From assembly GCA_963855995.1 (NCBI GenBank), contig OY979721.1, positions 930,001-994,000 on the forward strand: a DNA stretch of 64,000 nt, given 5' to 3'. The translations under genes were made by a program, and so were the position numbers. Shown here one piece after another: positions 60,154 to 64,000 of the stretch (position 1 is its first letter; each line of letters begins with the position of its first letter). A model generated the notes under the pieces. The model had not been told where the DNA came from and made no database searches. It worked only from the letters and a program-made list of their open reading frames with translations. The stretch is from Muricea muricata (lineage: Eukaryota; Cnidaria; Anthozoa; Malacalcyonacea; Plexauridae).

Positions 60154-61442
60154 ATGGCTGGGACGTCTTTGTTAATCAAATTGAGCCTTGTCGTGCATGC
60201 TTTATGCCTTCTGAGTCCTTGTGTCTGGTCTTACTTCTGCAACAATCACACCGAATGCAACTCGAAGAACTCAAATCGGCCATTTTGTTGCGGAGTCATT
60301 CTACGTTTTTGCGCAGAGGATTGCGGCGGCTTTATTTGCGAGAACGACGAGCATTGTGCTGATAACGAATGTTGCCAGAACGCCACGAGCTACTGCACGG
60401 ACGATATTGCCAATTGTAGAGATTTATGCTTGACGAAGAACGACTGCCCGCCCGAAGAATATTGCTGCAAACGTAGAGGAGAAAACTATGACTGGTTCAA
60501 CCAATGCGCTCAGAGTTGCAAAGGAAAAGAATGTAGAACGAGTGAGGATTGTGGTGGTGCGGAGTGTTGTAAAGATGGTGGGTGCATTATAGCCTCCTTT
60601 TCGTAATTGACCTGGGATGTATATGCACAGGCAGAAATGCCACGGACCTGAGCAAGTTCTGAATTTCAACGGTTTGATGCAAGTTTGTCATCAACTTGCA
60701 TCAAGTCTGTGAAAGTCTGGATGCAACTTGATATTTGCAACAACTTGTATCGAGATTGTGAATAAAAGTTAGGGCTGGATGACTGCTAAGTAACAAACCT
60801 GCAGCAGACTTGCGTGGAATAATTCGCTAATAAGTGGTTCGAAACTTATAACTTGAGCATAAACCAATAGCATTTAATATGGCTGTTTTATCTGAGCAAG
60901 ATATATTTTCAAGAAGTCTCTTGAAAGATATCGTAGCTTCTGTTTTAACTTGTTGCTAAAAATTTGAAGCTAGCATTGCTTGATTTCATATTCGATTCCA
61001 ACGCGTGTGTTATTATGATCTATCGTGCGTAATCATTTATCTAAATAGCCAAAATACAGAAATTCGTATAGAGTTGAAAATGGAGAACTAATTACAAAGA
61101 TACCAAGTCGGAATGAAGTCATTCCACGTTATTTACTGCGAGTTTCATATCAGTTAAAACAATTCCCAAAGTTAAATGAAACCGTTCTCTTCACTAGGTG
61201 CATGTCATGAAATGGAGGATTGTGAAGGAGAGTTATCACTCGCCACCATTATAATGATCGTGCTTGCCCTTTGCCTCACTCTCATTGGTATCATTGTTGG
61301 CGTCCTGGCCTGCTTTGGTTGCTTCAAACGAGAGCGCCATCCAGGTGCGATTGTAGACACCCAGCCCCAACAAGCGCAAACCCCTTCGTCACAATACATA
61401 AAGCTCGACGACATGGCCGTTCATGGATCATCGAACCAGTGA
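60154..61442 (+). CDS. Cysteine-rich single-pass membrane protein with ITIM-like tail (2 exons, 222 aa)
   Basis: Exon 1 is 60154-60577 (donor GATG|GTGGGT, phase 1); exon 2 is 61198-61442 (acceptor TTCACTAG, stop TGA). Signal peptide at residues 1 to about 26. The extracellular part (about 27-153) has four cysteine-rich repeats of the form C-x4/5-C ... CC ... C-x3-C, resembling WAP or dickkopf-type disulfide cores without a clear match. TM helix at about 156-179, then a CFGCFKRER stop-transfer. The cytoplasmic tail is Gln/Pro-rich and contains SQYIKL, which fits the ITIM pattern S/I/V/L-x-Y-x-x-I/V/L at Tyr208. Without splicing, exon 1 would read on into a short tail with no membrane anchor. 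Function unknown; a cell-surface receptor or adhesion role is inferred from topology. Confidence 0.82.
60655..60800. repeat. CAACTTGCATC / TTGCAACAAC repeat in the intron of the cysteine-rich gene
   Basis: Copy of the diffuse CAACTTG family, starting about 80 bp after the donor and containing paired CAACTTGCATCAAG/CTTGATGCAAG-type words. Confidence 0.65.
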
Positions 61443-63092
61443 CAAATCTATCACTCACTAAAGTAGTACATGATATATCCATACAGATTAGACTTTATAT
61501 TTTAAGCATGTTTTGAATTTTTCCCTCGGACACCTGTCGCAAAAAACAAACTCAGCGTTTGTACATGTAAACAAGAGTAAAGTTCAAGGACGTTTTAAGA
61601 GGATGGCTAGCAAGTAGCGGGAATGAGAAAGTTAAGTTATACTCAACTCAGGTATAAAGAAAATTGTAAGCTGTTTATCCAACGCTATATTTTGGATGCT
61701 TGTCGATTCTCTTAGTTTGATTCTCTAAATGCCCTTGTCAATTATGTACCTTCGTTCTGTTGTTGAAGGTTATTGCAGTTGATGTTAATGTCCATAGTGC
61801 CTATATATTTGCAAATGCACCTGTTTCTTCCATAATTATGTAAACCTATGCGAGCTTCCTAGATAAGTGCACGGCTTTTAATGAAAATGTTTTAATATAG
61901 TTTATAAAACAAGGAACGTTCAAGGACATAAAACTCTACCTGCAATGTAAAAGAATTCGAAGCAGATTTTAGAAGTCATGAACAACCAAATTTATACTTT
62001 TTAATGTCAAAAATATCGAGCTAGACGAATTCAAGGACTTTTAAGCAGCTCTTTATAAACTCAAGGACATTCAAGGACGTGAATTTTTTTCTTTCAAAAA
62101 CATTTTGTAGGAAAACAATTGAGAGCGGTCGTATATATGAAACTGCTATCTACATTTTAGCTTCCAGTTTTGCGAATTAAATAGCAGTAATCTAGCAAAT
62201 GCTCGATCTGATTGGTAATTTTCTACTAATTATAGTCTAGAGTCATATTCAGAGTTATTTTAGTCGGGACTCTTGGGCCATTTTCAAACCAAAACGGTTG
62301 TCAATAACATATGAAAACTTACATTATACGTATTATCTATTATATGTGCAGCGCTCTTGAACTGTGCATTTTCATTAATCGTTATTTTTGCCGTGTTTGC
62401 CCGCAGTAACTGCGCTTAAATACGAGTGAGTATGTTGAAATAAATAAAAGGTATTGTTTTAATGTTTTATTTTAAATATATGACAACTTCTTTAATTATA
62501 CACAAACTTTTCACTGCACGAGTCCACAACACACAGACAGACAGTTTATAAATAACGTTTCAGACAAAACGTTAACACACTTCATATTAGACAGTTCTTT
62601 TAAGAATGACTCGAGATTCGTCAAGACGAAATATTCGTCTAAGTATGTACATATCAGCAGAAGACGAAGTACAGGGGCGGAGTTGAAGAACTATGTAAAC
62701 TTGTGTTTGTTTCTCTCCCATTGCATTCTTACAAACTGTCTTAACCAACTGTTTTAGTTTCTGTATTTCTACACTTCCGTTAATTTTAAAACTCCAGAAA
62801 TCAAAACTAATATATGAATCCTGATGAGATTTCTGAAAAACATTTTCAAGTTTATGAAAAAGTTGATAAGCATTTTTATTTGAATTTTACGTCCACCCAA
62901 GATTAAGGCTACCAGCTTTTGTACAACCGGCCACTGAATGCTAGATCATTCTGTTTGATGAGCTACCTTTTTCTCTGCCCAAGTCATGCAGACGGATAAT
63001 TTTTGCCTATAGTATATACACAGGACTAATGTTACTTCTAAAAACATTGTAAACTTCAACACCATATCAATACAAATTTGCTCTTCAGCAAA
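61443..63092. other. Intergenic, cysteine-rich gene to zinc-finger gene
   Basis: Convergent 3' ends. Overlapping AATAAA signals at 62439-62448 (plus) could end the cysteine-rich gene's transcript, about 1 kb past its stop. A short inverted repeat at 62750-62815 (GTTTTAGTTTCTGTATTTC ... CCAGAAATCAAAACTA) has a relative at 49105-49170. No gene seen. Confidence 0.5.
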
Positions 63093-63992
63093 TCAAGCTG
63101 TTCCATCGGTTGTTTCAGCACCTTGACACTTTGCCTCGTGAAGCTTCAAGAAATCCTTGCGAGCAAAAGCGAGTTCACAGCCGTTACATTTGAACGGCTT
63201 GATTCCACTATGGGTTCTCAAGTGCCTAACAAGGTTGCCATGTTGGGCAAATTTCTTCTCGCATTCCTCGCATTCGTACGGTCGTTCCCCGGTGTGCACT
63301 CTCTCGTGAAGTTTTAAAGCGCTCGGCTGCTCGAACCATTTATCGCATTGACCGCAAGGATACGGCTTTTTACGGGTACTTTTTGTCGTCGCCTTTGATG
63401 GACTGGCTTGCAGCCCAGTTTCGCTTTCCGGCGGAGCGACCTGGGTTAATCCTACAAGCGCTTCAGCAATAATCGTAGACGTTTGACCGGATTGATCATT
63501 GTCACCTTGTTGCTCAACGTGCGCCAACAAACTAGCATGGGAAAGTTCGGTGAGAAGAACAATTTGAGTCGTTTCGGAAAATTGGTTGGGTTCAACAATA
63601 TCGCTTGCTTCAGCTGTATCGTCGGTACCCCCAGCCTCAGGGTTCACAGGTTCACCCATCTCAACAGGCTCAACATTCGTGTTACCAACCTGATCATCTT
63701 GATTTGATTCGCCAGCAGTTTGAAGCACTTCATCAGTTTCCATTGCTTCTTGCACTTCGATTTGACCCGTTTCATCGAAACCAGAAGATTGATCTGTACC
63801 AGTCATCGCATCGCCTTCACTCGCTGTGATCGCATCGCCTTCGCTCGCTGTTTGAACAGCTACATCAGTTTCCATCGATTCCTCCGTGATGTGACATGCA
63901 CCCTCGCCACTTTGCTCCGCGTCAACAGACTGAACCTCATCACCAACTCGGTTCACGGCAATGGCTCCATCAGCAGTTTCATTGGCTTGCAT
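63093..63992 (-). CDS. C2H2 zinc-finger protein, 3' exon (299 aa visible; gene may continue past the window)
   Basis: The visible part has a long acidic Glu/Thr/Ser-rich region (about 1-200) with near-repeats (METDVAVQTASEGDA, METDEVLQTAGES, tandem ASEGDAIT/ASEGDAMT). A basic TKSTRKKP stretch follows, then three fingers: about 211-233 (C-x2-C-x12-H-x3-H), 239-261 (same form) and 267-289 (C-x2-C-x12-H-x3-C, so a C2HC variant). The linkers are TGERP and SGIKP. It ends at TAA about ten residues after the last finger. The frame stays open past 63992 to the window edge, and CAAACAG before the ATG could be a splice acceptor, so the true start is undecided. Likely a sequence-specific DNA-binding nuclear regulator; orthology not assigned. 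Confidence 0.85.
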   Translation of the reverse strand: MQANETADGAIAVNRVGDEVQSVDAEQSGEGACHITEESMETDVAVQTASEGDAITASEGDAMTGTDQSSGFDETGQIEVQEAMETDEVLQTAGESNQDDQVGNTNVEPVEMGEPVNPEAGGTDDTAEASDIVEPNQFSETTQIVLLTELSHASLLAHVEQQGDNDQSGQTSTIIAEALVGLTQVAPPESETGLQASPSKATTKSTRKKPYPCGQCDKWFEQPSALKLHERVHTGERPYECEECEKKFAQHGNLVRHLRTHSGIKPFKCNGCELAFARKDFLKLHEAKCQGAETTDGTA

Positions 63993-64000
63993 CTGTTTGC

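Overview
This window is animal nuclear DNA: AT-rich, with many introns and many short non-autonomous DNA transposons. There is no operon structure, and coding sequence is split into 30-400 bp exons with GT-AG junctions. The gene set includes an NMDA-type glutamate receptor GluN1 homologue, a TGIF-type TALE homeobox gene, TTLL12, NOC3L and IL-17-like cytokines. This indicates a eumetazoan. Repeat content and protein divergence suggest a cnidarian, probably an anthozoan, but that is an inference and not proof. Gene models were built by hand from reading frames, splice sites and intron phase. All were checked for phase continuity; none was checked against transcripts.

Layout. (1) 1.5-12.3 kb, minus: complete NOC3L-like ribosome-biogenesis gene, 19 coding exons, 790 aa, apparently starting with an exon that holds only the ATG. 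(2) 14.1-23.3 kb, plus: two tandem IL-17-like secreted cytokine genes. They share a phase-0 intron before the signal peptide, but only the second has an intron between cysteines 3 and 4, and that intron is enlarged by transposons. (3) 24.0-25.08 kb, minus: a two-exon gene for an unrecognised 83-aa secreted peptide with a TATA box. (4) 27.4-35.7 kb, plus: complete GluN1-like receptor, 14 exons, 908 aa, with introns rich in microsatellites and repeats. (5) 36.5-37.6 kb: a ~1 kb imperfect palindrome. (6) 41.5-42.9 kb, minus: TGIF-like homeobox gene, 2 exons, 244 aa. (7) 45.3-58.9 kb, minus: complete TTLL12-like gene, 16 exons, 635 aa. (8) 60.2-61.4 kb, plus: cysteine-rich single-pass membrane protein with an ITIM-like tail motif. 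(9) 63.1-64.0 kb, minus: C2H2 zinc-finger gene, 3' part only.

The genes do not form one pathway. The cytokine pair, the secreted peptide, the cysteine-rich receptor-like protein and the glutamate receptor are all secreted or cell-surface signalling molecules. NOC3L (nucleolus), TTLL12 and TGIF are intracellular. Repeats fill most non-coding space. Several elements show visible terminal inverted repeats and target-site duplications, including two hAT-like elements, a 9-bp-duplication element and a nested pair. One element family occurs as two copies whose interiors are inverted relative to a shared flank.
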